Shown here one piece after another: positions 46,650-56,498 of a DNA stretch of 64,000 bases. This stretch comes from Prochlorococcus sp. AG-442-B03 (GTDB lineage: Bacteria > Cyanobacteriota > Cyanobacteriia > PCC-6307 > Cyanobiaceae). The notes beneath the pieces were generated by a model that saw only the letters and a program-made list of their open reading frames with translations, did not search any database and was not told where the DNA came from. The translations under genes and the position numbers were made by a program. The stretch covers positions 1 through 64,000 of the forward strand of contig QCPU01000007.1 of the NCBI GenBank assembly GCA_003212395.1, in the 5' to 3' direction. How positions within the stretch are numbered: the first letter of the stretch is position 1; every line of letters begins with the position of its first letter.

Positions 46650-47210
46650 ATGGATAAATTTTCGGATAAATATGACTTAAATAAAGCAAAATTGTTAAAA
46701 CAGTTAATTGAAAAATCTTACAAGAGAGGAAACTACACTTTATCTTCAGGAAAAAAAAGCAGTCATTACTTGAACTGTAAACCGGTATCATTAAATGGCG
46801 AAGGCTTAAACTTAATAAGTGAATTATTTTTAGATTTAAAGGACTCAAGGTCAAAAGCTGTAGCAGGATTGACATTAGGTGCAGACCCTATAGTAAGTGG
46901 ATTAATTGTTAAAGCAGCTTTGAATGGATTAGACCTTGATGGTTTAATAATTAGGAAAGAAATCAAAAAATACGGTACCAAAGCTGGAATAGAGGGCCCT
47001 ATATTAGAAGAAGGAACTTTGGTAACTGTCTTAGAGGATGTGGTGACAACTGCTGGTTCAGTAATAAAAGCTATAAAAAAATTACGAGAAAATAATTATG
47101 TTGTTGAGGAAGTTTTGTCTATAGTTGATAGGCAAGAAGGGGGATTAGAAGCCCTTGAAGATGAAAATGTTAAATTAAAGAGTCTTTTTACAATAAAAGA
47201 CTTTTTATAA
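46650..47210 (+). CDS. pyrE: Orotate phosphoribosyltransferase
   Basis: Adds PRPP-derived ribose-phosphate to orotate to give OMP in pyrimidine synthesis. The 186-residue type I phosphoribosyltransferase has [18 protein letters not shown]-like [13 protein letters not shown] near 33-45, the flexible catalytic loop with [15 protein letters not shown] and the PRPP motif [14 protein letters not shown] (about 125-138). The start is ATG after a 142-base spacer that I find otherwise empty. It is followed 10 bases later by ygfZ. Confidence 0.96.
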   Translation: MDKFSDKYDLNKAKLLKQLIEKSYKRGNYTLSSGKKSSHYLNCKPVSLNGEGLNLISELFLDLKDSRSKAVAGLTLGADPIVSGLIVKAALNGLDLDGLIIRKEIKKYGTKAGIEGPILEEGTLVTVLEDVVTTAGSVIKAIKKLRENNYVVEEVLSIVDRQEGGLEALEDENVKLKSLFTIKDFL

Positions 47211-47220
47211 TTATTTCAAA

Positions 47221-48057
47221 ATGCAAGATATAAAAAAAAAGTTTTGGCTTGAAAAATTTGATTGTTTTTCAATTACTGGAAAAGATGCCAGAAAATTTTT
47301 GAATGGAATAACAACTGGTAATATTCTTAATTCAGAAAATAAAGTTATCAAAACTTGTTGGTTAACTCCAAATGGAGTTCTAAGGTCATTAATTGAAATT
47401 ATTTTTTTAGAAAGAAGCTTAGAAGTAATTATCTTGGCGGGTAACACAAATGAAATAATTGATTACTTTAATCAAATTATTTTTCCAGCAGACGATGTAC
47501 TTCTGAGTGAACCTTCCTTGATAAATAGAATTCAGGAGATTGATGAATCTAATTCATGGAGAACTTACCAGCCTATTTTCTTCAAAACAGATGATAAAGA
47601 ATTTGAAATATATAAAAATAAATTAAATTTACTAAATCCGAATGATTTAAAACTTTGGAAGATTAATCAGGCAATACCCTCATTAGAAATGGAAATAAAC
47701 GGAAAAAATAATCCTCTTGAGCTTGGATTACAAGATCTTATAGATTTTAATAAAGGTTGTTATTTAGGACAAGAAACAATGTCAAAAATAAAAAATGTTT
47801 CTTCTTTAAAACAGGAAATAAGAATTTGGAAATCAATTGAATATAATTTGAATTTAGACGTTGAAGATAAAAATTTATATATAAATTCTGCCAAGGATAT
47901 TTCTGTAGGCAGAATCACTAGTTTTTTTAAATCAGATTGCCAAATAAAAGGTTTAGCAATGATAAAAAGAAAATATTTAGAGGAAGGAAATTATTTTTTT
48001 TCGGAAATTTTTGGAAAAATTATTATCAATAAATCTGTAGGATCAATTTTTCTTTAA
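47221..48057 (+). CDS. ygfZ: YgfZ/GcvT-like folate-binding protein
   Basis: 278-residue protein of the YgfZ/IBA57 family, which uses tetrahydrofolate in the repair or assembly of certain iron-sulfur enzymes. The decisive signature is FNKGCYLGQET (K178-GCYLGQE-185), equivalent to the K-G-C-Y-x-G-Q-E motif with its functional Cys. The N-terminus has ITGKDARKFLNGITTGNI and TPNGVLRSLIEI, as in GcvT-like folds. The C-terminal beta-barrel part is weakly conserved. It follows pyrE by 10 bases and overlaps the convergent nuclease gene by 15. Confidence 0.9.
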   Translation: MQDIKKKFWLEKFDCFSITGKDARKFLNGITTGNILNSENKVIKTCWLTPNGVLRSLIEIIFLERSLEVIILAGNTNEIIDYFNQIIFPADDVLLSEPSLINRIQEIDESNSWRTYQPIFFKTDDKEFEIYKNKLNLLNPNDLKLWKINQAIPSLEMEINGKNNPLELGLQDLIDFNKGCYLGQETMSKIKNVSSLKQEIRIWKSIEYNLNLDVEDKNLYINSAKDISVGRITSFFKSDCQIKGLAMIKRKYLEEGNYFFSEIFGKIIINKSVGSIFL

Positions 48058-49461
48058 TTGATCTTTGATTAAATATTCTGCAATTTTTAGAGTAGCCAAA
48101 CAATCATCCTTATTATATTGGATAATTTTTTTTAAAAATATTTCGTTTTCTGTAATTTGATATTGAATCCACCAATAAAGTGCTTTCGAGCCACTTACAT
48201 TTTTTTGCACCCATTCGAACCCAAGCCAATTAGAAACAGTTTTTAAGCCATAGTTTTTTAGTGGTAATATCCAAGACTTTCTTATTAATTTATGTAAGTC
48301 AATAAATCTTGAGGCAAGTGAATCAATTTCTTGATCACTAAAATTTAGGTTTTTAGCAATATTAATTATTGATATTTTTTCAGTTTCTCCGTAATGCAAA
48401 ACTGGCCATTCCTTGTGTGAAAAAAGTATTTCAATAATTTGCCTGTAAGATTCTCCTTTATTGTTTTTAAGATTTAAGATTGGTTCATAAATAAGATCTT
48501 CTTTTTTTATGGACAAATTATTTACTTTTAAAAATCCATATAAAAAATCATGTTTTTCATCTGGATTTGACTCAATATCAAATATATAAAATCCGGAACA
48601 TGTTTTTCCTAGTAGATCGTTAGCATTATTTTTATTAGAAATGAAATATGGTTTTCCAGAGATATATGCTTGTGCTTGCTTCACAAATATGGACGCTTTT
48701 TCATTCTTTTGATCGTTGAATTGAGATAATTTCTCTCCAAGTTGTTTTTCGTTATACGAAGCTAATGTTTGGGTATTAATTATTCCTTTTGCTTTGAGTA
48801 ATGAGGCTGTTTTGGACCCTATTCCATCTATATCTGATAGATATCCATTTTCTTTTGCTTCTTTGTCACAAAATTTTTGCCAGGAACAAATAGTACATTT
48901 TTTTCTATCTTGAGTTATTTCTGGTATAGATCCCTCCAAGCATTCATTCAAATTTAATAAAACATTTAAAACTTTTTTTCTTAATTTTTTATTTAAATAA
49001 ATTTCTTCAACTTTAACTTTTTTATCAAAAGTTGAAATTACTAATCCTTTCTCAATTTTAGATTCTTGAAAAGTTCCCAATAGAACAGAACTAAAAGTTA
49101 AGTCGAATAAATGTTCTTTTGTTGTTTTGTGGCCTAACTTATAAACAGCAGGTAAATATCTATATTGTCCCCATTTACTTTTACCTTTAGTCTTTACAAG
49201 TAATTGTGGACGTATTTCTGCGTTTATATTTTGGAAAAGATTCCCTTTGATTTTTAATCCAATTACCCCTTGATAACCATTTTCACAGGCTTTTAATCCT
49301 GTATATATTTCACCATTACAAAATTCAGAGAAAATTTTAAACTGATTAATTTTATCTATAGCTTTATGGGGAGACCAAACTTCATAAGATTTTTTACCCT
49401 TAAAATCGAGCCATGCTTTTCTTTTGCATCTAGTAAAACTTTTTAAATGAAGAGAATTCAA
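48043..49461 (-). CDS. RecB-like putative nuclease (TM0106 family type)
   Basis: 472-residue protein with three parts: an N-terminal PD-(D/E)xK-type nuclease region (MNSLHLKSFTRCKRKAWLDF start; CTICSWQKFCDKEA with clustered Cys near 194-205, perhaps an Fe-S ligand set together with an early Cys), a helix-hairpin-helix-like stretch (DGIGSKTASLLKAKGI, 217-232), and a C-terminal RNase H-like exonuclease region (FYIFDIESNPDEKHDFLYGF; LHYGETEKISI; YNKDDCLATLKIAEYL). The DIES.. and final ..DD.. acidic residues fit DnaQ/YprB-like nucleases. The biological role is not known. It overlaps ygfZ by 15 bases at the 3' end. Confidence 0.78.
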   Translation of the reverse strand: MNSLHLKSFTRCKRKAWLDFKGKKSYEVWSPHKAIDKINQFKIFSEFCNGEIYTGLKACENGYQGVIGLKIKGNLFQNINAEIRPQLLVKTKGKSKWGQYRYLPAVYKLGHKTTKEHLFDLTFSSVLLGTFQESKIEKGLVISTFDKKVKVEEIYLNKKLRKKVLNVLLNLNECLEGSIPEITQDRKKCTICSWQKFCDKEAKENGYLSDIDGIGSKTASLLKAKGIINTQTLASYNEKQLGEKLSQFNDQKNEKASIFVKQAQAYISGKPYFISNKNNANDLLGKTCSGFYIFDIESNPDEKHDFLYGFLKVNNLSIKKEDLIYEPILNLKNNKGESYRQIIEILFSHKEWPVLHYGETEKISIINIAKNLNFSDQEIDSLASRFIDLHKLIRKSWILPLKNYGLKTVSNWLGFEWVQKNVSGSKALYWWIQYQITENEIFLKKIIQYNKDDCLATLKIAEYLIKDQLKKN

Positions 49462-49541
49462 ATTATTTTTTAAGAGTGGTTTTAAAATTTACTCATATAA
49501 ATTAGTATAGATAATTAAAAGAATTCACGGAAATTTTAAAT

Positions 49542-50996
49542 TTGACAGCTGATAAATTAGACAAGATAAAATTTGGTACTGATGGTTGGAGAGGAATTAT
49601 TGGTTTTGACTTTAACCTGTCCAATCTTTCAAAAGTTGTTGTCGCTGCATGTCAGGAGTTGCATTATCAATACTATAAAGAAGTTAATTCAAAGAAAATT
49701 ATTATTGGATATGATCGCAGATTTATGGCTTGTGAATTCGCCAAGCAAGTAGTGCCTTTTGTAAGAGGATGTGGTTTCGAACCGATCTTATCTGATAGCT
49801 TTGTTACAACACCCTCTTGTAGTTTCTATGCCAAAGAAGTCGGTTGTCTTGGAGCTTTAGTAATTACAGCAAGTCATAATCCATATAATTGGCTAGGTCT
49901 GAAAATAAAGAGCTTTAATGGATGTTCTGTTGACAAATCTTTTACAAGTGAAGTTGAAAAAAGATTAATGCTTGGAAATTCAATTGAAAAAATAGATGGT
50001 GTTAATCAATTGGTAGATATTAAGAAATTTCATTTAGATAGAATTAAATCCCTTTTTGATATTGACTATATTTCCAAGAGATTAAAAAAAATGAAATTGA
50101 GAATTTTTGTAGATTCTATGCATGGTTCAGCTGCAAATTGTATGGCTGAGATTTTTGCTTCTAATGATTTAGAAGTTATTTCAGAAATCAGGAAAGATGC
50201 TGATCCTTTTTTTGGAGGAAAACCTCCTGAACCTCTTTTGAATTATGCAGATGATCTAAAACAAATACTAATGAAAAATTCAACAAATGAAGTGAAAACT
50301 TTAGGAATTATATTTGATGGTGATGGTGATAGAATTGCGGCAATTGATGAAAAAGGAAGATACTCTAGTACTCAAGATTTACTCCCATACTTTATTAGCT
50401 ATTTGGGCGAAATTAAAAATAATTCTTATCCAGTTTTAAAGACTGTTAGTGGTTCAGATATTATAAAAAATATATCAGAGAGTCAAAATAGAGATGTTTT
50501 TGAACTTCCAGTTGGCTTTAAATATATTGCTGAAAAAATGATCAAAGAAAAAATATTTATTGGAGGAGAGGAATCTGGGGGAGTTGGTTTTGGTGACTTT
50601 ATGCCTGAAAGAGATGCTCTATATGCAGCGATGGTTTTATTAAATGGAATTGCTGAAAAATCTCAATATTTATATGAAACCTTAGATGAAATTCAAGAAG
50701 ATTTTGGGCCAAGTTTTTATAAAAGAATTGATATTAAATTTCCAAATCAGTCAGAAAAAAATAATGTAAAAGAATTTATCGTAGATAATATTCCTGAGAA
50801 TATTAATAATCACAAGTTAAAAAGTATCTCAAAAATCGATGGAATAAAGTTGAGAATTGATAAAAATTTTTGGCTTCTTTTTAGGTTTTCAGGAACGGAA
50901 CCTCTTTTAAGGTTATATTGTGAAGCACCAAAAGAATCTTATCTAATTGAGGTATTAGAGTGGGGTCAAGAATTTATAAATTTGGCAGGAAAATAA
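49542..50996 (+). CDS. Phosphoglucomutase/phosphomannomutase family protein
   Basis: 484-residue alpha-D-phosphohexomutase. It has FGTDGWRGII (11-20), the phosphoserine loop TASHNPYNWLG (catalytic S111), the metal loop DGDGDRI, substrate-specificity GGEESGGVGFG and the phosphate-binding RFSGTEPLLRLY near the end. The DGWRG start and GEESGG motif fit the bacterial group that acts on glucose- or mannose-phosphates, different from GlmM at 16734-18086. The initiator is TTG at 49542; no ATG lies near. It precedes rdgB with only two bases between stop and ATG. Confidence 0.92.
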   Translation: MTADKLDKIKFGTDGWRGIIGFDFNLSNLSKVVVAACQELHYQYYKEVNSKKIIIGYDRRFMACEFAKQVVPFVRGCGFEPILSDSFVTTPSCSFYAKEVGCLGALVITASHNPYNWLGLKIKSFNGCSVDKSFTSEVEKRLMLGNSIEKIDGVNQLVDIKKFHLDRIKSLFDIDYISKRLKKMKLRIFVDSMHGSAANCMAEIFASNDLEVISEIRKDADPFFGGKPPEPLLNYADDLKQILMKNSTNEVKTLGIIFDGDGDRIAAIDEKGRYSSTQDLLPYFISYLGEIKNNSYPVLKTVSGSDIIKNISESQNRDVFELPVGFKYIAEKMIKEKIFIGGEESGGVGFGDFMPERDALYAAMVLLNGIAEKSQYLYETLDEIQEDFGPSFYKRIDIKFPNQSEKNNVKEFIVDNIPENINNHKLKSISKIDGIKLRIDKNFWLLFRFSGTEPLLRLYCEAPKESYLIEVLEWGQEFINLAGK

Positions 50997-50998
50997 GG

Positions 50999-51574
50999 AT
51001 GAAAAATTTATATTTAGCTAGTAAGAATAAAGGTAAAATTGAAGAATATAAGAAATTGCTTGCTGGAGTTAATTGTAAATTGTTACTCCAGCCAGAATCA
51101 TTAGAAGTTGAAGAGGATGGACTGACATTTAGAGATAATGCAATTAAAAAAGCGAGTGAAGTTTCGAGAAAAACGAATAATTTTTCAATAGCAGATGATT
51201 CAGGTATTTGTATTGAAGCACTAGGTGGTAAGCCTGGCATTTACTCATCTAGATATGCAGAAAATGATCAGAAGAGAATTGAACGTGTTTTAAGAGAACT
51301 TGATGGAGTTCAAAATAGAAGTGCTTTCTTTATTGCCAATATTTGTGTTTGTTCCCCAGATGGTGAAGTGATTATTGAATCTGAGGCCAAATGTCATGGC
51401 AATATCATTTTCAACTGCAGAGGAAAAAGTGGTTTTGGGTATGACCCAATTTTTGAGGAGAGTTCTACTAGATTAACTTTCGCAGAAATGGATAATGATA
51501 TTAAAGACTCTTGTAGTCATAGAGGTAAAGCATTAAAAGAAATTATTCCAAATTTAATTGAAATTTTTTCTTAA
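50999..51574 (+). CDS. rdgB: XTP/dITP pyrophosphatase (RdgB/HAM1)
   Basis: House-cleaning enzyme that hydrolyses non-canonical purine nucleotides such as dITP and XTP. I take the ATG at 50999, giving 191 residues and the classic start MKNLYLASKNKGKIEEYKKL; an earlier in-frame GTG at 50960 would overlap the mutase gene and add 13 unrelated residues. Other motifs are IADDSGICIEALGGKPGIYSSRYA, FIANICVCSPDGEV and the C-terminal GKSGFGYDPIFEE plus SHRGKALKE. It forms a tight pair with the upstream mutase and converges with the carotenoid oxygenase. Confidence 0.96.
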   Translation: MKNLYLASKNKGKIEEYKKLLAGVNCKLLLQPESLEVEEDGLTFRDNAIKKASEVSRKTNNFSIADDSGICIEALGGKPGIYSSRYAENDQKRIERVLRELDGVQNRSAFFIANICVCSPDGEVIIESEAKCHGNIIFNCRGKSGFGYDPIFEESSTRLTFAEMDNDIKDSCSHRGKALKEIIPNLIEIFS

Positions 51575-51576
51575 AT

Positions 51577-53061
51577 TCAATTAACCCAAGATCCATGAAG
51601 GCCATGAGGAATTGAAATGGGTAATTCATAAACAGCTAATTCTTCTAAGTCTTTTGCGTCTAATATTACTAAATCGCTTCCTCTTCTTTCTCCGTTCCAT
51701 AGAAGTATAAATAAAAATCCCTCATCTTCATTTGGAGAGTTTTCTGATGGAACCATAATTGGTTCACTAACAAATCCACTGGGACCTGCTGACCAAGAAA
51801 TCTCTTCCTTAGAAGTTAAATTTATTTTTTTTATTGCTTGAAGTGGAGCGTTCCCCAGCTTTTGAGATGTGCTTGCCATCCAACTAAAAGTTGCTTTTAA
51901 TCCTAAGTTTTTAGGATTAACAACAGCAAATTCACAACATTGTTCACTGAAAGTTTCAAGTTCACAAGTTTTTGTCTTTAGATCGATAATTGATCTTTTC
52001 AGTTTTCCTTCTGGATATTTGTCAAAGTCAATATCCCTAAAATTCTCGTCTGGACCAACTGATGGGAAATCATCATAAAAAATACTATCTAATATGATTT
52101 TGGAATCTTTTTCAAATGCATTTACATGATGAAAAACGAATCCTTCTGGAGCATCTATTGTTAAAGGAGGCTGTCCCCTAAATAATCCACTTTCTCTGGG
52201 TATGATAAAAAACTTTGCCTTTTTATTTGGGTTTGACTTTAGACATTGTGCTGCTCCTCTTTGACCCATTACAAATGGAAGAGGATTGAAATCAATAGCA
52301 TTCTGTAAAAATATTGCCCAATTAGTTGTGATTGCGAAATCATGAAGGAATGCAAAGCCATTAAAGGTATCTTTTCTGTCAAAAATGAGCTCTCCAGAAT
52401 TTGTACCAGAATTATCAAATTCCATTAATCTAATGGTACTTTTTGGCCCGGTTTGTACTCCAAAAGTGACTAAAAGTTCTGAAGATGCATTTGAGTTTAG
52501 GTCTGTTTTGGGATGAGCACTAAATGCTTCGTTAGGCTTGAGTACCCCTTTTAATGTTGTTAAACCAATAGTGTCAAGACTTTCAGGATCCATTGCATGT
52601 GGACCTGCCGCTTCCCATAATGCGAGAATTTCATCTCCTAATTTAATGACATGTGTATTAGCGATATTCTTGAATTTTAGATCTAATGCATTATTTAAAA
52701 TTCCTCCATTTTTTTGTGTTCCAAAAACACCTCTATAAATAAATTTATTTATTTTTTCTTCTTCCAAATAGCCTTTAGTTTTAACAAATCTATTTGTTAA
52801 GAATGGCTGACCATTTTCGAATTTTATGGATGTTATCATTCCATCACCATCAAATGGATGATGAACCCATTGTCCCCCTCTCTCTAATATTCCTGGTCCA
52901 TTTCTTAATAATGTTCCATTTAGATTTTTAATATTATTACCCTTCCTAATTGTTAGAGGCTCTTTAGTTAGCTCTTTTTCTACATTTTGATAAGCACTTG
53001 ACCAATCTTCTTTATTAAAAATTTTAAATTTATCAATTTTTTTATCTTGTAAATTAGTCAC
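51577..53061 (-). CDS. Carotenoid cleavage oxygenase (apocarotenoid 15,15'-oxygenase type)
   Basis: 494-residue seven-blade beta-propeller iron(II) dioxygenase. Four metal-ligand histidines fall at H183 (AHPKTD), H240 (FLHDFA), H311 or H312 (FHHVNAFE) and H486 (PHGLHGSW). They nearly match the H183/H238/H304/H484 set of the Synechocystis apocarotenoid oxygenase. The N-terminal NGTLLRNGPG and HPFDGDGMIT are typical too. The cytosolic enzyme probably cleaves apocarotenals to retinal; the physiological substrate in Prochlorococcus is not known. It is downstream of hisB by 72 bases and converges with rdgB. Confidence 0.92.
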   Translation of the reverse strand: MTNLQDKKIDKFKIFNKEDWSSAYQNVEKELTKEPLTIRKGNNIKNLNGTLLRNGPGILERGGQWVHHPFDGDGMITSIKFENGQPFLTNRFVKTKGYLEEEKINKFIYRGVFGTQKNGGILNNALDLKFKNIANTHVIKLGDEILALWEAAGPHAMDPESLDTIGLTTLKGVLKPNEAFSAHPKTDLNSNASSELLVTFGVQTGPKSTIRLMEFDNSGTNSGELIFDRKDTFNGFAFLHDFAITTNWAIFLQNAIDFNPLPFVMGQRGAAQCLKSNPNKKAKFFIIPRESGLFRGQPPLTIDAPEGFVFHHVNAFEKDSKIILDSIFYDDFPSVGPDENFRDIDFDKYPEGKLKRSIIDLKTKTCELETFSEQCCEFAVVNPKNLGLKATFSWMASTSQKLGNAPLQAIKKINLTSKEEISWSAGPSGFVSEPIMVPSENSPNEDEGFLFILLWNGERRGSDLVILDAKDLEELAVYELPISIPHGLHGSWVN

Positions 53062-53133
53062 AACAAAGTAATCACTATATCTATCTTCGCCAAAATTAAA
53101 CTGAATTGTGGCTGATTCGAAAAAATCCCTATT

Positions 53134-53739
53134 TTATTGTTTTTCTAACATTCCTTTACTGCTTGGAATTGAATCAGATCTTCTTGGATCTATTTCGGTA
53201 GCCATTCTCATTGCTCTAGAAAAAGCTTTAAAGCAGGCCTCAACTATGTGATGTGAATTACTGCCTCGTATTTGATTAATATGCAGAGTAATACCGCTGT
53301 TATTTACAAAGGCAATAAAAAACTCTCTTACTAGTTCAGTATCATAATTTCCTATTCTAGGGGCTTTTAATTGAAGATCATAAGATAGATGCGGTCTACC
53401 AGAGCAGTCTAAAGTGACTTGAACTAATGCTTCATCTAATGGGGCAAAGAAATGTCCAAATCTGCTTATTCCTTTTCTTTCTCCCAAGGCTTTTGAAAAT
53501 GCTTTGCCTAATGCGATTCCTACATCTTCATTTGTATGGTGATCATCAATATGGGTATCTCCAATTGCTTTTATTTGTAAATCGAACAAACCATGGCTGG
53601 ATAATTGATGAAGCATATGATCTAAGAATGGTATCCCAGTATCAATCTCAGAAATTCCATTTCCATCTAAGTTTATAAATACAGAAATATCTGTTTCATT
53701 CGTTTTTCTTTTTATTTCAGATAGCCTTAGAGATGACAT
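53134..53739 (-). CDS. hisB: Imidazoleglycerol-phosphate dehydratase
   Basis: Manganese-dependent dehydratase of histidine synthesis. The 201-residue monofunctional form has the two His-rich metal repeats [15 protein letters not shown] and [16 protein letters not shown] (about 66-81), then the second-half [18 protein letters not shown]. There is no fused phosphatase, in keeping with cyanobacteria. It lies 20 bases downstream of fabI on the same strand. Confidence 0.97.
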   Translation of the reverse strand: MSSLRLSEIKRKTNETDISVFINLDGNGISEIDTGIPFLDHMLHQLSSHGLFDLQIKAIGDTHIDDHHTNEDVGIALGKAFSKALGERKGISRFGHFFAPLDEALVQVTLDCSGRPHLSYDLQLKAPRIGNYDTELVREFFIAFVNNSGITLHINQIRGSNSHHIVEACFKAFSRAMRMATEIDPRRSDSIPSSKGMLEKQ

Positions 53740-53759
53740 TTTTATGCAAAATACTTAGT

Positions 53760-54542
53760 TTACATTCCATTAATGCAGTAACCCGCATCAACATAAATTG
53801 TTTGGCCTGAAATGCCGCTAGAGAGATCACTTAATAAAAAAGCAGCTGTATTACCTACTTCTGTTTGAGTGACTGTTCTGCGTAAAGGAGCCTTTTCTTC
53901 AACATTGTGAATCATATCTAAAATGCCACCTATAGCAGAACTCGCAAGTGTTCTTATAGGCCCAGCACTTATTGCGTTAACTCTGACTTGTTTTTCGGGA
54001 CCAAGTTCTGCAGAAAGATATCTTACTGAAGCTTCTAAAGCTGCTTTAGCAACTCCCATCACGTTATAGTTAGGAATCGCCCTTTCTGAACCTAAATAAG
54101 TTAATGAGACAACTCCAGCACCATCACTAAAAAGTGGTTTTGCTGCTTTACATAAAGGTGCTAACGAATACGCACTTATATTAAGAGCCCTATCAAAACC
54201 CTCTGAAGTGGTAGCACTATAATCTCCAATCAATTCATCTCGTCCTGCAAATGCTAGGCAGTGAACTAATCCGTCAATTTGCCCCCAATTGTCTTTTATA
54301 TTTTTAAAGATTTCTTCAATTTGAGATGGATTTTGAACATCAAGAGGCAAAAATAACGATGGGTTTAAAGGTTCAGTTAGTTCTCTAACTTTAGACTCGA
54401 ATCTTCCCTTATCATCAGGCAAATATGTGATTCCAAGTTCTGCGCCAGCTTTTGAAAGTTGTTGAGCGATACCCCATGCTATTGAACGATTGTTGGCAAT
54501 TCCCGTAACAAGAATTTTTTTGCCAGTTAGATTTAGAAGCAT
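53760..54542 (-). CDS. fabI: Enoyl-[acyl-carrier-protein] reductase (NADH)
   Basis: Reduces trans-2-enoyl-ACP in the last step of each fatty-acid elongation cycle. The 260-residue short-chain dehydrogenase-type protein has the FabI-specific nucleotide-binding start VTGIANNRSIAWGIA (13-27), LVHCLAFAGRDELIGDYSATT and the catalytic YNVMGVAKAALEA (Tyr-x6-Lys), ending GISGQTIYVDAGYCINGM. This pattern is typical of FabI and not FabG. It is upstream of hisB by 20 bases and divergent from the thioredoxin-fold gene. Confidence 0.97.
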   Translation of the reverse strand: MLLNLTGKKILVTGIANNRSIAWGIAQQLSKAGAELGITYLPDDKGRFESKVRELTEPLNPSLFLPLDVQNPSQIEEIFKNIKDNWGQIDGLVHCLAFAGRDELIGDYSATTSEGFDRALNISAYSLAPLCKAAKPLFSDGAGVVSLTYLGSERAIPNYNVMGVAKAALEASVRYLSAELGPEKQVRVNAISAGPIRTLASSAIGGILDMIHNVEEKAPLRRTVTQTEVGNTAAFLLSDLSSGISGQTIYVDAGYCINGM

Positions 54543-54647
54543 TTTGTTTATTATTTCTATTATTCTCCTATATAAAAGTACCTATCTTTACGGATAACTG
54601 CAAAATATACAATAATTTTCAAATATCAAAGAATTTTTAACTTGAAT

Positions 54648-55241
54648 ATGGTAAGAACAAATTCTATGGTTTTGGAATTAGGTTTTCAATTACCGAATTT
54701 CGAAATGTTAAATGCCAATTCTTCAAAAAATGAATATTTTAATTCTCATAATCTAGATAATCGGCATTTACTTTTAATGTTTATTTGTGCCCATTGCCCA
54801 TTTGTTAAATATATTGAGAATCAAATTTTCACCTTAAGTAAAGAAATTGAACATAGAGTTCAAACAGTTGCAATTTCTAGTAATGATATTGTCACTCATC
54901 CTTCAGATTCTCCTAAAAATTTGAGATTACAGGCACAAACAATGGGATGGAGTTTTCCTTATCTATACGATGAAAATCAAAATTTTGCTAAGGAATTAAA
55001 AGCGGCTTGCACCCCAGATTTTTATCTTTTTTCAAATGAAGGAGATGGTGATTTTTTATTGTATTATCATGGCCAATTAGATGATAGTAGACCAGGTAAT
55101 AATATCCCTCTATCTGGAAAAGATTTGCGCTCTGCTGTAAAAGATTTGAATCAAGATAAATCTTATCCTTCAAATCAGATGCCTTCTTTAGGTTGCAATA
55201 TAAAATGGACTCCTGGCAAAGAACCAAGTTGGTTTAAATGA
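54648..55241 (+). CDS. Thioredoxin-fold (AhpC/TSA-like) protein with CxxC
   Basis: About 197-residue thioredoxin-like protein. The redox-type motif is FICAHCPFVKYIENQI (Cys-Ala-His-Cys), a form seen in the DUF899-unrelated, AlkHP/TSA-like redoxin group of bacteria. The second half has CTPDFYLFSNEGDGDFLLYYHGQLDDSRPGNN, as in peroxiredoxin-like redoxins (CTPDFFLFD-type signature). There is no signal peptide. The ATG at 54648 is chosen; a TTG six bases earlier is possible. It is followed by the DegT aminotransferase 51 bases later on the same strand. The substrate is unknown. Confidence 0.8.
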   Translation: MVRTNSMVLELGFQLPNFEMLNANSSKNEYFNSHNLDNRHLLLMFICAHCPFVKYIENQIFTLSKEIEHRVQTVAISSNDIVTHPSDSPKNLRLQAQTMGWSFPYLYDENQNFAKELKAACTPDFYLFSNEGDGDFLLYYHGQLDDSRPGNNIPLSGKDLRSAVKDLNQDKSYPSNQMPSLGCNIKWTPGKEPSWFK

Positions 55242-55292
55242 AATAAAAATTTTTTACCCGTAGAATTATGGTTTAGGGTTAATATATTTACT

Positions 55293-56498
55293 ATGCAGAT
55301 ACCTCCATTTACTTTAAATAGGCAGTACCACGAAATTGGCTCAGAAATTGAGAGTGAGGTTTTTAAAGTTTTAAAAGGGGGCCAGTATATTGGAGGACAA
55401 GAAATTGCCAAATTTGAGGAGAGTTTTTCAAATCTGATTGGCGTTGAAAATACTATTGGATGTAATAGTGGAACTGATGCTTTAGTATTAGCTTTGCGCG
55501 CATTAGATATTGGTGTGGGTGATGAAGTTATTACCTCATCTTTTAGCTTTTTTGCAACTGCAGAGGCTATTAGTGCAGTTGGTGCTAATCCTGTTTTGGT
55601 AGATATAGATCCAGAAACTTATCTTATTAATACTGAACTAATCGAACAAGAAATAAATTCTAATACCAAGGCAATTATGCCAGTTCATCTATTTGGTAAT
55701 GCAGTGAATATGACCTTAATAAAATCTTTGGCCAAGAAATATGACTTAAAAGTAATCGAAGATTGTGCTCAGGCAACATGCACAATGTGGGAAAATTCCA
55801 ATGTTGGTAGTATTGGTGATATAGGCTGTTTTAGCTTTTTCCCTACTAAAAATTTAGGAGCTGCTGGAGATGGTGGAGCAGTAACAACTTCAGATCAGAA
55901 GATTGCAAAAAAAATTAGAGAACTGGCTGTTCATGGCAGCCCAATAAGATATCATCATACCCAAATTGGATATAACAGCAGACTTGATACCATTCAAGCT
56001 GCCATATTAAACATTAAAATTAAATATATTTCTAAGTGGATTAATAATCGCCAAAAAATTGCTAAAAATTACCTTGATTTATTAGAAAAAAATCAATTTA
56101 TTAGTTTTCCAAAAATTAGCTCTGATTCAATTTCCCATTCTTGGAATCAATTTGTCATCAAATTAAGAAACGATAAATATTTTTTAAATGAAGATTTTTC
56201 AAATTTATTTGATACTGATTGCAAAAAATACTATTCCTTAAGGAATTTGGTAAAACAAAAACTTTTTGAAAAAGGTATTAATTCAATTATTTATTATCCA
56301 ATTCCAATACACGCACAAATAGCTTACAAAAATAAAAATTTTTCTAGAACAAAACTCATTAATACAGAAAGAATTTGTACAGAAGTTCTTAGTCTTCCAA
56401 TGTTTCCTGAAATTTCTTATGAAGAGCAAATTTATGTAGTAGAAAATTTAAATAAAGTTTTAAAGAATTGTATAGAGGAAATTCAAATTTCAGCATAA
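55293..56498 (+). CDS. DegT/DnrJ/EryC1/StrS-family aminotransferase
   Basis: 401-residue PLP enzyme of the sugar-aminotransferase type. The N-terminal GGQYIGGQEIAKFEESF, NSGTDALVLALRAL, and DCAQATCTM with SFFPTKNLGAAGDGGAV hold the PLP-binding Asp and internal-aldimine Lys (near 192). GYNSRLDTIQAAIL follows, as usual. Such enzymes make amino sugars for surface polysaccharides. There are no other sugar-nucleotide genes next to it. The 3' end overlaps the convergent photolyase gene by 16 bases. Confidence 0.9.
   Translation: MQIPPFTLNRQYHEIGSEIESEVFKVLKGGQYIGGQEIAKFEESFSNLIGVENTIGCNSGTDALVLALRALDIGVGDEVITSSFSFFATAEAISAVGANPVLVDIDPETYLINTELIEQEINSNTKAIMPVHLFGNAVNMTLIKSLAKKYDLKVIEDCAQATCTMWENSNVGSIGDIGCFSFFPTKNLGAAGDGGAVTTSDQKIAKKIRELAVHGSPIRYHHTQIGYNSRLDTIQAAILNIKIKYISKWINNRQKIAKNYLDLLEKNQFISFPKISSDSISHSWNQFVIKLRNDKYFLNEDFSNLFDTDCKKYYSLRNLVKQKLFEKGINSIIYYPIPIHAQIAYKNKNFSRTKLINTERICTEVLSLPMFPEISYEEQIYVVENLNKVLKNCIEEIQISA

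Noticed and set aside
46618-46875. Open frame opposite the pyrE start
   Set aside because: Antisense to pyrE with no independent start context or protein features.
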